From Saprospiraceae bacterium (GTDB taxonomy: Bacteria > Bacteroidota > Bacteroidia > Chitinophagales > Saprospiraceae): DNA of 64,000 nt. The stretch covers positions 25,840 to 89,839 of the forward strand of contig JANQPA010000057.1 of the NCBI GenBank assembly GCA_028285545.1, in the 5' to 3' direction. Below are positions 1-8,993 of the stretch, piece after piece. Below the pieces are notes generated by a model that saw only the letters and a list, made by a program, of their open reading frames with translations, did not search any database and was not told the DNA's origin. Each line of letters begins with the position of its first letter. Position 1 is the stretch's first letter. A program made the position numbers and the translations under genes.

Positions 1-434
1 ATGCTTATGCAGCAAGAGATGGCCAATATCGAAGCTTGAGTAACTGTACTATTGAAGATGGAATCTTCAAGTTTTGGCTAGATCTGCCACTGGCTTTAGG
101 TACTGTTGGAGGCTTGACTAAATTACATCCTTTGGCAAAAAGATCATTGGAACTTTTAGGAAATCCTTCTGCTGAGGAGTTAATGATGATCGTAGCATCC
201 ACCGGTCTGGCACAAAATTTTGCCGCCATCCGTTCTCTTATTACGACTGGGATTCAACAGGGACATATGAAAATGCATCTGAAAAATATCCTGATTCATA
301 TGCAAGCCAATGAAAGCGAAATGAAAAAGGCAATCCAGTATTTTGATGATAAGGTGGTTTCATTCTCTGCTGTCCGAGACTTTTTAGGGATGATCCGCAA
401 AAAAAAAGCTTCCCGTCCAACTAAAGTTGTTTAA
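1..434 (+). CDS. mvaA: Hydroxymethylglutaryl-CoA reductase, C-terminal part (5' end outside window)
   Basis: The reading frame is open to the window edge (frame beginning at base 3) and ends at the TAA at 432-434, so only about 143 C-terminal residues are visible. The segments LPLALGTVGGLTKLHPLAK, ASTGLAQNFAAIRSLITTGIQ and GHMKMHLKN are typical of the C-terminal part of HMG-CoA reductase, which reduces HMG-CoA to mevalonate with NAD(P)H at the entry to the mevalonate isoprenoid pathway. The length remaining after the GHM motif fits class II bacterial enzymes, and the flap histidine of that class probably lies in or beside GHMKMH. A GHMP kinase follows on the same strand, which supports a mevalonate-pathway setting. 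Family assignment is secure; class and cofactor preference cannot be read from this fragment. Confidence 0.9.
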   Translation, partial: AYAARDGQYRSLSNCTIEDGIFKFWLDLPLALGTVGGLTKLHPLAKRSLELLGNPSAEELMMIVASTGLAQNFAAIRSLITTGIQQGHMKMHLKNILIHMQANESEMKKAIQYFDDKVVSFSAVRDFLGMIRKKKASRPTKVV

Positions 435-622
435 TGCCGCAATACTATGATTCTGCGATGCTATGATGAGTAAATGGGCAGATTTTTTGATGCTACAATT
501 TTGCAATGCTATGATAATTTGATGATATAAAATAAATCTTCGAAATTCTTGACTGCTGCAGGCAATAGTGTGAAAATAAAGCTACAATAAGTACATTACA
601 CCTTTATTTCTCCAATCCCTAA
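435..622. other. Short intergenic stretch with degenerate GCAATGCTATGAT words
   Basis: Between the HMG-CoA reductase stop and the tandem repeat, the phrase gcRatgctatgat recurs loosely at about 437-455, 458-470 and 506-518. I see no convincing promoter or coding sequence here. It may be the remains of a dispersed repeat; confidence is low. Confidence 0.3.
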
Positions 623-670
623 CGTGAACACGTGAACACGTGAACACTTGAACACGTAGAAACTTGAACA
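623..670 (+). repeat. 8-bp tandem repeat covering a start codon
   Basis: Six 8-bp units lie in a row: CGTGAACA three times (623-646), CTTGAACA (647-654), a diverged CGTAGAAA (655-662) and CTTGAACA (663-670). The TTG start of the following GHMP kinase lies in the last unit. The unit length is not a multiple of three, so unit changes would shift the earlier GTG/TTG triplets relative to the gene. Confidence 0.75.
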
Positions 671-1635
671 CTTTACACCATTTTCACGCCAATGGCAAAC
701 TTTTATTATCAGGAGAATATTTCGTTTTAGACGGAGCCCTTGCACTCGCTGTGCCTACTTCAAAGGGACAAGCCATGAAGATTGAAAAAAATGTCGATCA
801 TCCCTCCTCATCGTTTGGGAAAATCCATTGGATAAGTTATCTGGAAAATGAAGAACATCCTTGGTTTCAGGCTAGTTTTAATATTCATGATTTTCAATGT
901 CTGGAAAGTTCAAATCCAGAAGTAGCTACTCGCTTAGTAGAATTATTTCGATCCATAAATACCCAAAAACCAGCCTTTTGGCCAGGCTATTTAGATTCAG
1001 ATATTACGATTTCCTCTCATTTAGAATTTCCAAGAGAATGGGGTTTAGGTTCCAGTTCTACATTGATTAGTTTGTTAGCCCAATGGTCTGATACCAATCC
1101 ATATACTTTGCTTGGGGACTCATTTGGCGGTTCTGGTTATGATTTGGCTTGTGCAACAGCTGAAGGACCCATATTTTATCAAAAAATTGATGGTCAGCCT
1201 ATAGTAGAAACAGCATCTTTTAGGCCTCCTTTTGTAGATTATTTATACTTTGTTTTTTTAGGAAAAAAACAGAACAGCCGGGAAGGGATCAAACGCTATC
1301 GGCAAAAAGTGGGAGAGGAGAAAACAAAGGTCATCGAACAGATATCCAAATTAACTATTCAAATGGCTGCTGCTCAATCTCTGGAACAATGGAATCAATT
1401 AATTGAGGAACACGAAGACTTAATAAGTAAGTCCTTAAAACTTCCTAAGGTAAAAACGGCATTTTTCCCTGATTTTCCAGGAAGCGTTAAATCCCTGGGT
1501 GCCTGGGGAGGAGATTTTGTGATGGTTTCCAGTGAATTGGGGGAAGAGAATCTAAGAGCTTATTTTGGGAATAGAGGGCTTGAGGTAGTCATTCCTTTTG
1601 GGGAGATGTTGAAGGATAAGTATAATGACAAATAA
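664..1635 (+). CDS. GYDIA-type GHMP kinase (probable mevalonate pathway)
   Basis: A 323-residue GHMP-superfamily small-molecule kinase. The N-terminus HHFHANGKLLLSGEYFVLDG is the family's opening strand, the GHMP ATP-binding loop is PREWGLGSSSTL at about residues 123-134, and GGSGYDLACA at about 155-164 is the motif after which the Bacteroidota 'GYDIA' GHMP kinases are named. It follows HMG-CoA reductase, so a step in mevalonate or phosphomevalonate phosphorylation is likely, but the exact substrate is inferred. The only usable start in frame is TTG at 664: an in-frame TGA lies at 649-651 and the first ATG would remove the conserved N-terminus. That TTG lies inside an 8-bp tandem repeat, with no clear Shine-Dalgarno. 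Confidence 0.85.
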   Translation: MNTLHHFHANGKLLLSGEYFVLDGALALAVPTSKGQAMKIEKNVDHPSSSFGKIHWISYLENEEHPWFQASFNIHDFQCLESSNPEVATRLVELFRSINTQKPAFWPGYLDSDITISSHLEFPREWGLGSSSTLISLLAQWSDTNPYTLLGDSFGGSGYDLACATAEGPIFYQKIDGQPIVETASFRPPFVDYLYFVFLGKKQNSREGIKRYRQKVGEEKTKVIEQISKLTIQMAAAQSLEQWNQLIEEHEDLISKSLKLPKVKTAFFPDFPGSVKSLGAWGGDFVMVSSELGEENLRAYFGNRGLEVVIPFGEMLKDKYNDK

Positions 1636-1652
1636 ACTTGTAGTAAATCAAA

Positions 1653-1692
1653 GATTACTAAGCCCGAAATGAAATGTAGGGATTGGTAAGCT
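1653..1692 (+). repeat. 40-bp dispersed repeat, copy 1 (single arm)
   Basis: These 40 bases, beginning GATTACTAAGCCCGAAATG, recur exactly as the reverse complement at 24726-24765. In the second copy they form one arm of a nested palindrome; here the partner arm is missing and the repeat is followed directly by three hairpins. Confidence 0.8.
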
Positions 1693-1716
1693 TTATGTCC
1701 GGATTACTGGGGTTAT

Positions 1717-1797
1717 GGCGATTTCCCAATCGCCTTACACATTATATCGCCAGTTAGGAAACTGGCTAGGTATTTCGTAAGTCGGTTGGAAACCGAC
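1717..1797. repeat. Three successive short hairpins (REP-like cluster)
   Basis: Three perfect 7-bp stems with 3-4 base loops follow each other: GGCGATT/AATCGCC at 1717-1734, GCCAGTT/AACTGGC at 1749-1766 and GTCGGTT/AACCGAC at 1781-1797. All have TT-loop-AA at the apex although the outer stem bases differ. The remainder of the 313-base gap (1636-1948) shows no gene. Confidence 0.75.
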
Positions 1798-1948
1798 ACG
1801 AACGGGGTTTATTTTATTCAATAGATTGAGTCATTGCGATGCTCATCATAACTGCAGCCCACTTTGGGTTATACCTGAGTTTAAGTAATTTCATCCGAAT
1901 TATTAAATGTGTAAAAACGTTTTGCAGGACAAGTTGGCTTTTTATTTT

Positions 1949-2365
1949 TCACTGAGCCCATGGATTGTATGAACCAAAACTCCATATGTACCCTTCTGGA
2001 TCTTGACAACTATATCCTCGGCCACCATAGTCTTCATCCTTTATATCTAGCACTATTTCTGCTCCAGCTGCAATTGCTCTTTGATAATGTTCATCAACTT
2101 CTTCAACAAAAATGTATGGAGCTTGTGTATTAAACCCATTAAGATCTTTAGGTGTCCTTAACAATTTACCATATTCATTATCATTTTCTGATCCTAACAT
2201 AATCATGGCATTACCAAAACTCAACTGGGCATGGGCAATGGTTCCATTTTCTCCTGGCACTACCAAATGTTTTTTAAATCCAAAAGCTTTACATAACCAC
2301 TCAATCGCTGTTGGAGCGTCTTTGTATCGCATTGTTGGAATGATAACAGATCCGTTTTGCTTCAT
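1949..2365 (-). CDS. VOC family protein (PhnB/glyoxalase-like)
   Basis: A 138-residue protein with the beta-alpha-beta-beta-beta layout of the vicinal-oxygen-chelate superfamily. MRYKDAPTAIEWLCKAFGF near the start and the C-terminal DPEGYIWSFGSYNPW are characteristic of the PhnB-like branch, related to glyoxalase and bleomycin-resistance proteins. Members bind a divalent metal or sequester drugs, but substrates are mostly unknown, and none can be named here. The gene stands alone on the minus strand, converging with the GHMP kinase and with no operon partner. Confidence 0.85.
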   Translation of the reverse strand: MKQNGSVIIPTMRYKDAPTAIEWLCKAFGFKKHLVVPGENGTIAHAQLSFGNAMIMLGSENDNEYGKLLRTPKDLNGFNTQAPYIFVEEVDEHYQRAIAAGAEIVLDIKDEDYGGRGYSCQDPEGYIWSFGSYNPWAQ

Positions 2366-2523
2366 TTTATTTCAATTTTGTTATTGCTTTTCGCTTATTA
2401 TGCATTAAAGGACTGGTCCCGAACGCCGACCCAAAGGCCAGGTTCGGGATATCCATTTTTTAATCTTTCTACTTTAAAGTCCTGTACCAATTCTTTTGTC
2501 AAATTGCTTATTAAAACCAAAGG

Positions 2524-5500
2524 CTAATGCTTTAAGCCCTGACCTTCAATCCTCGGAGCCTTTGTTTCAGCAACTTTTTTCTCTAATGATGGTATAGCTG
2601 TATTTACTATATTGGCCAGCTCGGATTTTACTTTTGTGAGCACTTTGAAACTACGTTCAAAGGCCTTTTTATGATTGCCCGTCGGGCCATAGGTGCTTTG
2701 CAAAGCCATGAAAGCAACAAAACCTGCACTGGGTCCGGGATCGTTTCTTTCCCCTACCTCGTTTTTGCTTCTATACCCGTTGATTTCCTTATCCAATTTA
2801 TTCAGTTTCGTCCTGGCCTCATATAATTGTGTGATGAGATCCGCCGGCTGCTGATCAGCAAGTGCCAAGGCACGTCTAAGGGCATCCAGTTTCTTTGTGG
2901 CTTTATTCAGGTTCATATTAACCAGACTCATATCTTCCTGGTACTGCATATATCTCTTCTGGAATGCCGCAATTTCCTCATAGGAGGCACCCTCCAAGTG
3001 CCCTTTCTCTAGCGGCACCACCTCAAATTCTTTGGGTTCTGATAGATCTGTCCATTTTCCGTCTACCATTTTGGAGAGGGTTACCGTGTAAGTCCCAGGA
3101 ACGGCTTTGATTCCACTACCCATAGGGAAACCTTGCTGTGCTCGTGGTGGATCCAAACGTACCACATCCTTAGAGGCTACGTTGAGGTCCCAGCTAACCC
3201 GCTGGATGCCTTTTGCATTTTTTCCCTTAATTTGTTTGACTGTTTTGCCCTCGCTGTCTTTTACAGTTAGGTAGATAGCAGGTTCTTCTTGTCGCATTTC
3301 ATCTTCCAGAGACTCCCATCCAGGAAAAGGAATACTCTTACCTTCTTTTGCCAATTTTTGCTCGCCTTCCTTGCGCAACTCCTTGAGAGATTTAAGTTTG
3401 TCTTTTAGGTAATAAGTGAAAGTAGCACCGTAATCGGGATTAGGAGCGGCATAATCACTATTTCCCTGTCCGTATAGTTCTTCCAGTTGGGTGTACCAAA
3501 AGGCTTTTCTGGTATCGAAAAGGAGGGCTTCCTGAGCCAGTGCATCCTCTGTGACTGTGCGGAGTGCCGAATAGTCGTCCAGAACATAAAAGCCACGTCC
3601 GAAGGAAGCTGCTACCAGATCATTTTCACGGCGTTGAATGGTAATGTCTCGAAAAGAAATAGTTGGTAAGCCCCCTTTCAGCTGCACCCATCGTTTGCCG
3701 CCATCTTTGGTGAAGTAAATGCCGTACTCTGTGGCTAGAAATAGCAGATCACTTTGTACATGGTCTTGCACCAAGCGCCATACCAATAGTTTTTCTGGAA
3801 GATCACCAGTGATCAGTTTCCAATTCTTACCTTTATCCGTGCTTTTGGCCAGGTAAGGCTTATAATCACCGTACTTGTGATTATCCAGAGCTACATATAC
3901 AACGTTTACATTATACAGATCCGCTCGAATATCATTGACAAAGGCCGTTGCTGGAACGCCCTTGATGCTGCCAACCTCCACTTTGCGCCAGTTGCCGCCG
4001 CCATCTTCCGATACTTGAATCAGTCCGTCATCAGTACCCGCGTAAAGGAGCCCTTCCTGTTTAGGCGATTCTGAAAGAGAAGTTATGGTGTTGTAATTCG
4101 ACATAGCCCCTACGTCCCAGGCATTGTCATAGCTCTGCTCTTTACCCATAATGGGCAGGGCTAACCTGTTTTCATTTCTCGTCAGGTCACCGGAAACGGC
4201 CTCCCAATCATCGCCTCGGTTATCTGACCGCCAGACGCGGTAGGAAGCGAAGTATAAACGAGTCGGACTAAAAGGGCTTACAAGAATGGGAGCATCCCAG
4301 TTGAAGCGTTCGTGCGGATCCCCTTCACCAGCCTGCGGCTGAATGAATACAGTTTCACCGGTGGTATGATCGATCCGAAACAGTACCCCCTGCTGGAATT
4401 CTCCGTAGGTGATGTTGGGATTGCCGGGTTCGGTAGCAGATTGATGGCCATCTGCGCCCAGTACTACCCGCCAATCGGAATTGTGAATACCTGACTGCCG
4501 TTTGGTCCGTGAAGGTCCTCCATGTGAGCCATTGTCTTGCGTTCCTCCATAGATATTGTAGAAGGGCTCAGCGTCGTCAACTGCCACCTTATAATACTGT
4601 ACTAGGGGTAAGTTGCGTACAAAGCGCCAGGTTTTTGTCTGGTCAAAGGATTCGTACAATCCTCCATCCGTACCCATAATTACGTAGTCCTTGTCCTTGG
4701 CTCGGAAAGCCATGGCATGCGTATCGACATGTTTTTTGTTTTCGTTCATCGGACGATAGGTTTTCCCGTGATCATCAGAAATCAACACCACATTATTCAT
4801 CAAATAAAGCCGGCCTTCATGATGCGGATCTGCATACAATTCCTGATAGTAATGGGGTCCTGTTCCGCCTGACACCATATCTGACTGTTTGGTCCAGGAA
4901 CTACCACGGTCAGTTGACATAAACAGCCCCCCTTTTCCTCGGTCCAGTTCTATATCCGCATAAATGCGATCGGAATCAAATGGAGAAATGGCCAGGCATA
5001 TTTTACCCAGATTGGATGTCGGAATGCCTTTGGCTAGGCGTTCCCAAGTCTCTCCGCCATCGATACTGCGGTGCAATCCCGATCCAGGACCACCCCCCAT
5101 ATAAGCGGCTACCGTCCGGTGTCTTTGCCAGGTAGCCGCGTACAAGCGATCAGGGTCACGTGGGTCGACCACAATATCAGTAGCGCCGACCCATTCTTCA
5201 TCGCCCAGGGTGCGATTCCAGGTCTTCCCACCATCGGTTGATTTGAAGATGCCCCGTTCGCCGCCTTTACTCCAAAGTGGGCCTTGAGAAGCTACCCAAA
5301 TGATATCCGAATTCTTCGGATGAACGACAATCCGGGAAATATGCTCTGAAGCTTTCAACCCCATGTTTTTCCAGGATTTTCCACCATCGGTGCTTTTGTA
5401 GATGCCATCACCGAAACCAACATGGCGGCCCCCTACATTTTCTCCTGTTCCTAACCATATTGTATGTGGGTTGCTAGGGTCGAGCGTGATGCAACCAATG

Positions 5501-5772
5501 GAGTAGCTGCCATACCTATCAAAGATGGGGGTCCAGGTAGTACCCGCATTAATCGTTTTCCATACATTACCTGATCCTGCAGCTACATACATAATGTTCT
5601 GATTGGTAGGATGAATGGCAATGTCTGCAATTCGGCCGGAGGTCATAGCTGGTCCGACATTACGCCATTTGAGTCCAGCCAGTACCTCAGCTTTAACGAG
5701 TGTGTCGTTTTGGGCAACTAGGGAAAAGTGGGCTGTCATACAGGACAGCAACAAGAGTAATATCATTCTCAT
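2524..5772 (-). CDS. Secreted VPS10/sortilin-like BNR-repeat beta-propeller protein
   Basis: A 1082-residue protein with a signal peptide (about residues 1-20, ending SLVAQ). It contains many repeats of the type S(T/E)DGGKTW, HPKNSDIIWVAS and DRIYADI, spread over about residues 30-740. These are BNR/Asp-box strands that form one or two large beta-propellers, as in sortilin VPS10 domains and exo-xyloglucanase-like glycosidases. The C-terminal third (about 780-1082) has a beta-sandwich-like part (RVSWDLN, PGTYTVTLSKMVDGKW) and a helical tail with KKLDALRRAL and TKLNKLDKEINGY. Bacteroidota often carry this whole architecture as 'glycosyl hydrolase, BNR repeat'; the substrate is unknown and no catalytic residues can be named. 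It is a single gene with no partner. Confidence 0.8.
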   Translation of the reverse strand: MRMILLLLLSCMTAHFSLVAQNDTLVKAEVLAGLKWRNVGPAMTSGRIADIAIHPTNQNIMYVAAGSGNVWKTINAGTTWTPIFDRYGSYSIGCITLDPSNPHTIWLGTGENVGGRHVGFGDGIYKSTDGGKSWKNMGLKASEHISRIVVHPKNSDIIWVASQGPLWSKGGERGIFKSTDGGKTWNRTLGDEEWVGATDIVVDPRDPDRLYAATWQRHRTVAAYMGGGPGSGLHRSIDGGETWERLAKGIPTSNLGKICLAISPFDSDRIYADIELDRGKGGLFMSTDRGSSWTKQSDMVSGGTGPHYYQELYADPHHEGRLYLMNNVVLISDDHGKTYRPMNENKKHVDTHAMAFRAKDKDYVIMGTDGGLYESFDQTKTWRFVRNLPLVQYYKVAVDDAEPFYNIYGGTQDNGSHGGPSRTKRQSGIHNSDWRVVLGADGHQSATEPGNPNITYGEFQQGVLFRIDHTTGETVFIQPQAGEGDPHERFNWDAPILVSPFSPTRLYFASYRVWRSDNRGDDWEAVSGDLTRNENRLALPIMGKEQSYDNAWDVGAMSNYNTITSLSESPKQEGLLYAGTDDGLIQVSEDGGGNWRKVEVGSIKGVPATAFVNDIRADLYNVNVVYVALDNHKYGDYKPYLAKSTDKGKNWKLITGDLPEKLLVWRLVQDHVQSDLLFLATEYGIYFTKDGGKRWVQLKGGLPTISFRDITIQRRENDLVAASFGRGFYVLDDYSALRTVTEDALAQEALLFDTRKAFWYTQLEELYGQGNSDYAAPNPDYGATFTYYLKDKLKSLKELRKEGEQKLAKEGKSIPFPGWESLEDEMRQEEPAIYLTVKDSEGKTVKQIKGKNAKGIQRVSWDLNVASKDVVRLDPPRAQQGFPMGSGIKAVPGTYTVTLSKMVDGKWTDLSEPKEFEVVPLEKGHLEGASYEEIAAFQKRYMQYQEDMSLVNMNLNKATKKLDALRRALALADQQPADLITQLYEARTKLNKLDKEINGYRSKNEVGERNDPGPSAGFVAFMALQSTYGPTGNHKKAFERSFKVLTKVKSELANIVNTAIPSLEKKVAETKAPRIEGQGLKH

Positions 5773-6096
5773 GGTTGGTAGTTTTGTTGATAAGAACTAA
5801 AACAAAATATAAACGATCGAATTTAATCTATTTTGGGTTAATCGTTTTAGATTTCTTTTTTCCTCCGTTTCCTAAAACTACTCATTTCCACAAAGATTCA
5901 ATGTAAGTCTAGGTAAGAAAGTATTAAAACCAGATTTCAAAAACTAAAGGGGCATTCACCCATTTTTGAGACACATAATATTTTTAATGTATTTGTTTTG
6001 TATTCTGAAAAGCTATGTCGAAATTGGGGAGGATATGGGATAATCTTGCTCTTTTATAGATTGACAGGTTTAGCCTTCAAATTTGAATGAAACAGA
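5773..6096. other. Divergent intergenic region, no recognised element
   Basis: This 324-base AT-rich gap separates the BNR protein (minus) from the LuxR-type regulator (plus), so it must hold both promoters. I could not identify a convincing -33/-7 pair, repeat or RNA structure. Confidence 0.4.
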
Positions 6097-6525
6097 ATGA
6101 AGAGAACTTATATTTCCATTTTACTTTTTGGCTTTTTTCTGGCTGTTCTGGCTGTTCTTCTTCATTTTTTTGAATATAGATATTTCATTGGCAGTTTAAG
6201 TACAGATGTCTACACATTAGTGGTGGCAGCCATTTTTACGGCAGTTGGAATTTGGATCGGGATTAATCTTTTAAAGCAAAAAAAAGCCCCTGTCAGGCCT
6301 CCTACTGAAATCAATCATTTAAAAATAAAGGAATTAAAATTGAATGAAAGAGAATATCAGATTCTTCAATTAATTTCTGAAGGTTATTCTAATCAGGAAA
6401 TCGCCAATCAATTATTTCTGGCCCTCCCCACCATCAAAACCCATACCTCTAATTTGTATTCCAAACTAGATGTGCGAAGCCGTACTCAGGCTATCCGTAA
6501 AGCACAGTCCATGAATTTGATTTAA
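6097..6525 (+). CDS. Membrane-anchored LuxR-type transcriptional regulator
   Basis: A 142-residue protein. Residues about 5-25 and 38-58 are hydrophobic membrane segments, and the C-terminal 65 residues form a LuxR/GerE helix-turn-helix (LNEREYQILQLISEGYSNQEI, then ALPTIKTHTSNLYSKL). There is no receiver domain, so it is not a classical response regulator; it is likely held at the membrane with the DNA-binding domain in the cytoplasm. The next genes on the same strand are a DUF4199 membrane protein and a VOC protein, a frequent Bacteroidota arrangement, and co-transcription is likely. The signal it senses is unknown. Confidence 0.85.
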   Translation: MKRTYISILLFGFFLAVLAVLLHFFEYRYFIGSLSTDVYTLVVAAIFTAVGIWIGINLLKQKKAPVRPPTEINHLKIKELKLNEREYQILQLISEGYSNQEIANQLFLALPTIKTHTSNLYSKLDVRSRTQAIRKAQSMNLI

Positions 6526-6640
6526 AAAGGGCTCTTTTAAGCTCATACCAAAGTATGAAATGCTGAAAAAAGATAATTCAATACTTAAGTATGAGGATAT
6601 TTTCATCTGGAAGCTACAAATTTGGACCAAACAGAAATTA

Positions 6641-7189
6641 ATGATTATGATTAAAAAAATTGTTCTTACTTATGGCCTTATCGCTGGTCTTATAGTTGCT
6701 GCCATGATGGCCTTTTCCTTTAGTGGGTCTAATGTAGACTTTACAAATGGAGAATTAATTGGCTATGCCACTATGATCATTGCTTTTTCCACCATCTTCA
6801 TTGCCATTAAATCACATCGAGACAAAAATTTAGATGGATACATTAATTTTCAAAAGGCTTTTAAAATTGGATTGGGAATAACCTTGGTGGCTACCCTGAT
6901 CTATGTGGTTTCCTGGATGATTATTTCTAATACCATTGCTAAAGATTTTATGACCGAGTATTACCAGCACTCCGTTGAAAAACTAAAGGCCAGCGACCTT
7001 TCCGAAGCTCAGATAGAAGCAAAAATTGCTGAGATGGATCGATTAACGGAGTTATATAAAAACCCTATCGTAAAAATAGGGATGACCTTTCTGGAAATAT
7101 TTCCGGTAGGCTTTATCATCTCACTGATTTCGGCTTTAATTCTTAAAAGAAAAGCTAGCTCCCCAACACCAATACAGTCAAACATTTAA
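6641..7189 (+). CDS. DUF4199 membrane protein
   Basis: The family-like N-terminus MIKKIVLTYGLIAGLIVAAMM begins at the ATG pair at 6641/6647. The frame stays open back to 6560 but that extension is unlike the family and probably untranslated. About 180 residues with four hydrophobic segments (two near the N-terminus, one around residue 80, one near the C-terminus) and a charged helical stretch between them (VEKLKASDLSEAQIEAKIAEMD), which fits DUF4199. Function of the family is unknown. It lies 115 bp after a LuxR-type regulator and 12 bp before a VOC gene, probably one transcript. Confidence 0.8.
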   Translation: MIMIKKIVLTYGLIAGLIVAAMMAFSFSGSNVDFTNGELIGYATMIIAFSTIFIAIKSHRDKNLDGYINFQKAFKIGLGITLVATLIYVVSWMIISNTIAKDFMTEYYQHSVEKLKASDLSEAQIEAKIAEMDRLTELYKNPIVKIGMTFLEIFPVGFIISLISALILKRKASSPTPIQSNI

Positions 7190-7201
7190 AAAATAATAAA
7201 T

Positions 7202-7627
7202 ATGAGTAATGAAACACCCAAAGTAACGGGCATAGGCGGCATTTTTTTTCGCGCAAAAGATTCTAAAGCCATAAAAGAGTGGTATGGTAATAACCTGGGC
7301 CTTGCTATTGATGATTATGGTTCTGCAATCGAATTTAGAAATGCCAATCGACCAGATGAAATCAATTATCTACGCTGGAGTCCTTTTGATGAGAAAACGG
7401 AATACTTCAATCCCTCCACAAAGCAATTTATGATCAATTATCGGGTTCAAAACATTGAAGCACTTGTTAAAAACTTAAAAGCAAATGGAGTAACAATAGT
7501 TGATGAAATCGTGGAATATGAATACGGAAAATTTGTACATATCATGGATCCGGAAGGCAATAAAATTGAACTTTGGGAGCCGATTGACATAGTTTTTACC
7601 AGAATGGGAGGGTCAACAACAAAGTAA
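7202..7627 (+). CDS. VOC family protein (glyoxalase-like)
   Basis: A 141-residue vicinal-oxygen-chelate protein. GIGGIFFRAKDSKAIKEWY at the start and HIMDPEGNKIELWEP near the end are the metal-site strands of glyoxalase/dioxygenase relatives; the E of ELWEP is a usual metal ligand. Substrate unknown. It lies 12 bp after the DUF4199 gene and is probably co-transcribed with it. Confidence 0.85.
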   Translation: MSNETPKVTGIGGIFFRAKDSKAIKEWYGNNLGLAIDDYGSAIEFRNANRPDEINYLRWSPFDEKTEYFNPSTKQFMINYRVQNIEALVKNLKANGVTIVDEIVEYEYGKFVHIMDPEGNKIELWEPIDIVFTRMGGSTTK

Positions 7628-7661
7628 GAATTTGGTTTCTTTAGTTGGGAGGTGTACAGAA

Positions 7662-7703
7662 TCAATATCAATGTCAATATCAATATCAATATCAATGGCA
7701 ATG
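7662..7703 (+). repeat. 6-bp tandem repeat (TCAATA)n
   Basis: Seven 6-bp units (TCAATA or TCAATG, last one GCAATG) lie in the 204-base leader between the VOC stop and the dehydrogenase start. They make spurious long open frames on both strands (IN-rich on plus, LIL-rich on minus), which I did not annotate. Confidence 0.75.
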
Positions 7704-7831
7704 GCAGTAGTGGAAATATTTTGAAATTGATAATTTTGACTCCAGGTTTATTTTTTGGATGCCTAAAACTCAGATTTTTCTTTATATTCTGGCCGCCTAA
7801 CCAAATTATTTCACTACAAGCCATTTTACTT

Positions 7832-8878
7832 ATGCCTGTTTTTTCAAAAAAAGATTTTGATACTCATGAGCAAGTTTTGTTCTGCCATGACGCTTCTGCA
7901 GACCTTTTCGGAATTATTGCGATTCACAATACCAATTTAGGACCTGCTGCCGGTGGTTGCCGTATGTATCCATATGAATCAACTGATAAAGCCTTAACAG
8001 ATGTTCTACGCCTATCCAAGGGGATGAGCTATAAAAATGCGATGGCCGGATTACCTCTGGGAGGAGGGAAATGTGTGATTATCGCTGATCCTAGTCGCCT
8101 CGACAAGGCGGCTCTGTTGAGGGCTTTTTCTAAACATGTACAAAGATTAGGTGGAAAATATTGGACTGCGATCGATATTGGAATAAATCCTGCTGATGCA
8201 GATGTAATGGCTGAAAATTGCGACTATATTTTTACCCGAGCCAGTCAATACCCTGAAGGATTTAATCCTTCCGTTTTTACTGCATTGGGTGGTTTTGTTG
8301 GAATTAAAGCGGTAGTTAAACATATATGGGGGAAGTCAGATTTAAAGGGTCTAAAGGTAGCAGTCCAGGGGCTTGGTGCTACCGGCAGAGATTTATCTCG
8401 TCAATTATTTGAGGCAGGTGCCGAGTTAATGGTGACAGATATTAGAGAAGAAGCCGTTCAATATGTGGTGGAAAATTATCAGGCAACCGCCGTTCCCCCC
8501 GATGAAATTCATGCTCAGGATGTGGATGTATTTGCTCCCTGTGCCATGGGAGCTATTGTAAATGATACCTCGATAAATGAAATCAAAGCCAAAGCCATTT
8601 GCGGCCTGGCGAATAATCAATTGGCTACACAAGATCATGGGGTAGAGCTGGTAAAAAGAGGTATTGTGTATGTCCCTGATTATGTTGTTAATGCAGGTGG
8701 TATGATTGGAGCAGGGGCCAAAATTTTCTCCAACCCAACTATGGAAGAATCCAAACAAAAAGTACTGGGTATTCATGACACCATCTTGAATCTATTGTCA
8801 CGGGCAGATCAGGAAAAACGACCCACTTCTGAGATTGCTGATGAAATGGCCTTGGAAATGATGGCAGGCAAGGACTAA
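7832..8878 (+). CDS. Leucine dehydrogenase-like Glu/Leu/Phe/Val dehydrogenase
   Basis: A 348-residue enzyme starting at the ATG at 7832 (MPVFSKKDFDTHEQ); the frame is open further upstream only because of a 6-bp tandem repeat. The catalytic-lysine loop AGLPLGGGKCVI (about residues 69-80), the substrate region DIGINPADADVM and the Rossmann turn VAVQGLGATGRDL (about 176-188) identify an amino-acid dehydrogenase of the Leu/Val/Phe group. The family reversibly deaminates branched-chain amino acids with NAD+, feeding branched-chain keto acids into catabolism or iso-branched fatty-acid synthesis. Length fits leucine dehydrogenase. Leucine versus valine or phenylalanine preference is not decided from sequence. 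Confidence 0.88.
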   Translation: MPVFSKKDFDTHEQVLFCHDASADLFGIIAIHNTNLGPAAGGCRMYPYESTDKALTDVLRLSKGMSYKNAMAGLPLGGGKCVIIADPSRLDKAALLRAFSKHVQRLGGKYWTAIDIGINPADADVMAENCDYIFTRASQYPEGFNPSVFTALGGFVGIKAVVKHIWGKSDLKGLKVAVQGLGATGRDLSRQLFEAGAELMVTDIREEAVQYVVENYQATAVPPDEIHAQDVDVFAPCAMGAIVNDTSINEIKAKAICGLANNQLATQDHGVELVKRGIVYVPDYVVNAGGMIGAGAKIFSNPTMEESKQKVLGIHDTILNLLSRADQEKRPTSEIADEMALEMMAGKD

Positions 8879-8993
8879 GGTGATAAATGAATAAGTAAAT
8901 GGATAAATATATATGCAGATAATACAAAAACAGTAAAAATCCGTGAAAACCCGTGTCTAAACAAATGAATTTCCTTTTTCAAAAGAAGTAATT

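Noticed and set aside
7652..7831. N-terminal extension of the leucine dehydrogenase-like frame and a minus-strand frame over the same bases
   Set aside because: Both arise from a 6-bp tandem repeat and low-complexity DNA; the conserved protein begins at ATG 7832.
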